In this document: positions 21,841 to 21,888 of the stretch, one piece after another
Layout of the letters: every line of letters begins with the position of its first letter
How positions within the stretch are numbered: the first letter of the stretch is position 1
NCBI RefSeq assembly: GCF_039812505.1
Contig: NZ_JBDIAQ010000058.1
Location: 1 to 21,888, forward strand
DNA length: 21,888 nt
Direction: 5' to 3'
Origin: Intrasporangium_A sp039812505
Lineage (GTDB): Bacteria > Actinomycetota > Actinomycetes > Actinomycetales > Dermatophilaceae
Translations under genes and position numbers: made by a program
The notes under the pieces: generated by a model
The model's input: the letters and a program-made list of their open reading frames with translations, nothing else
What the model was told of the DNA's origin: nothing
The model's database searches: none

Positions 21841-21888
21841 ATGACTACGACCGACACGATCACCCACGCCTCGGCGCACGGGCGGGAG
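21841..21888 (+). CDS. Start of an unidentified gene (runs off the right edge)
   Basis: ATG at 21841 opens 16 codons, MTTTDTITHASAHGRE, to the window end. AAAAGGACGG lies just upstream as the ribosome site, and a CsoR-like palindrome lies in the promoter. By operator type it could be a copper- or sulfur-handling gene such as a rhodanese; the visible residues do not decide. Confidence 0.6.
   Translation, partial: MTTTDTITHASAHGRE

Overview
The window is very G+C-rich and densely coded, with frequent GTG starts, overlapping stop/start codons and start codons placed directly after a -10 box. These traits, and the gene order tRNA-Thr, tRNA-Met, rpmG, two MaoC genes, murB, ADA-like deaminase, aspartate aminotransferase, tRNA-Trp, secE, nusG, rplK, rplA, point to an actinobacterium. 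A Micrococcales member such as the Intrasporangiaceae fits, but that family-level placement is inference. This is mostly chromosomal core sequence. I see no phage, transposon, CRISPR array or toxin-antitoxin pair.

Left part (1-8950). A leftward operon end (an 84-aa protein plus the start of a DUF2249-type protein) lies behind a strong inverted repeat. A phytoene-desaturase-like FAD oxidoreductase follows on the plus strand. A MarR regulator is then divergent from icmF, the fused B12-dependent isobutyryl-CoA mutase with its built-in G-protein chaperone; their -35 boxes overlap and a dyad covers the icmF -10. After a nested terminator hairpin comes a BtuF-like corrinoid/metal-binding protein that lacks a signal peptide. 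A 51-bp tandem repeat separates it from a convergent pair: a small membrane protein and an atypical metallo-beta-lactamase-fold protein with a zinc ribbon. A 21-bp tandem repeat sits in the divergent gap before a coiled-coil conserved hypothetical gene.

Middle and right part (8949-19754). An AI-2E/PerM-family transporter is divergent from the translation and cell-envelope block: tRNA-Thr(GGT), tRNA-Met(CAT), rpmG, hadA/hadB-like dehydratase subunits, murB. A leftward group follows (type Ic aspartate aminotransferase, DUF5709 protein, ADA-like deaminase, lipoprotein), then tRNA-Trp, secE, nusG, rplK and rplA. The rplK-rplA gap is expanded by a 91-bp tandem duplication that includes the last codons of rplK. 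The window ends with a secreted gamma-glutamyltranspeptidase and the first codons of a gene behind a CsoR-like C5G5 palindrome.

Most noteworthy: (i) the oligomer GTATGCCGC / GCGGCATAC recurs 10 times (11 for the 8-bp core), in both orientations, within and between genes, far above composition-based expectation; (ii) three unrelated intergenic tandem arrays (51, 21 and 91 bp), each ending in a partial copy; (iii) repeated -10/N6/ATG start architecture suggesting leaderless transcripts. I do not see a clearly new multi-gene system.
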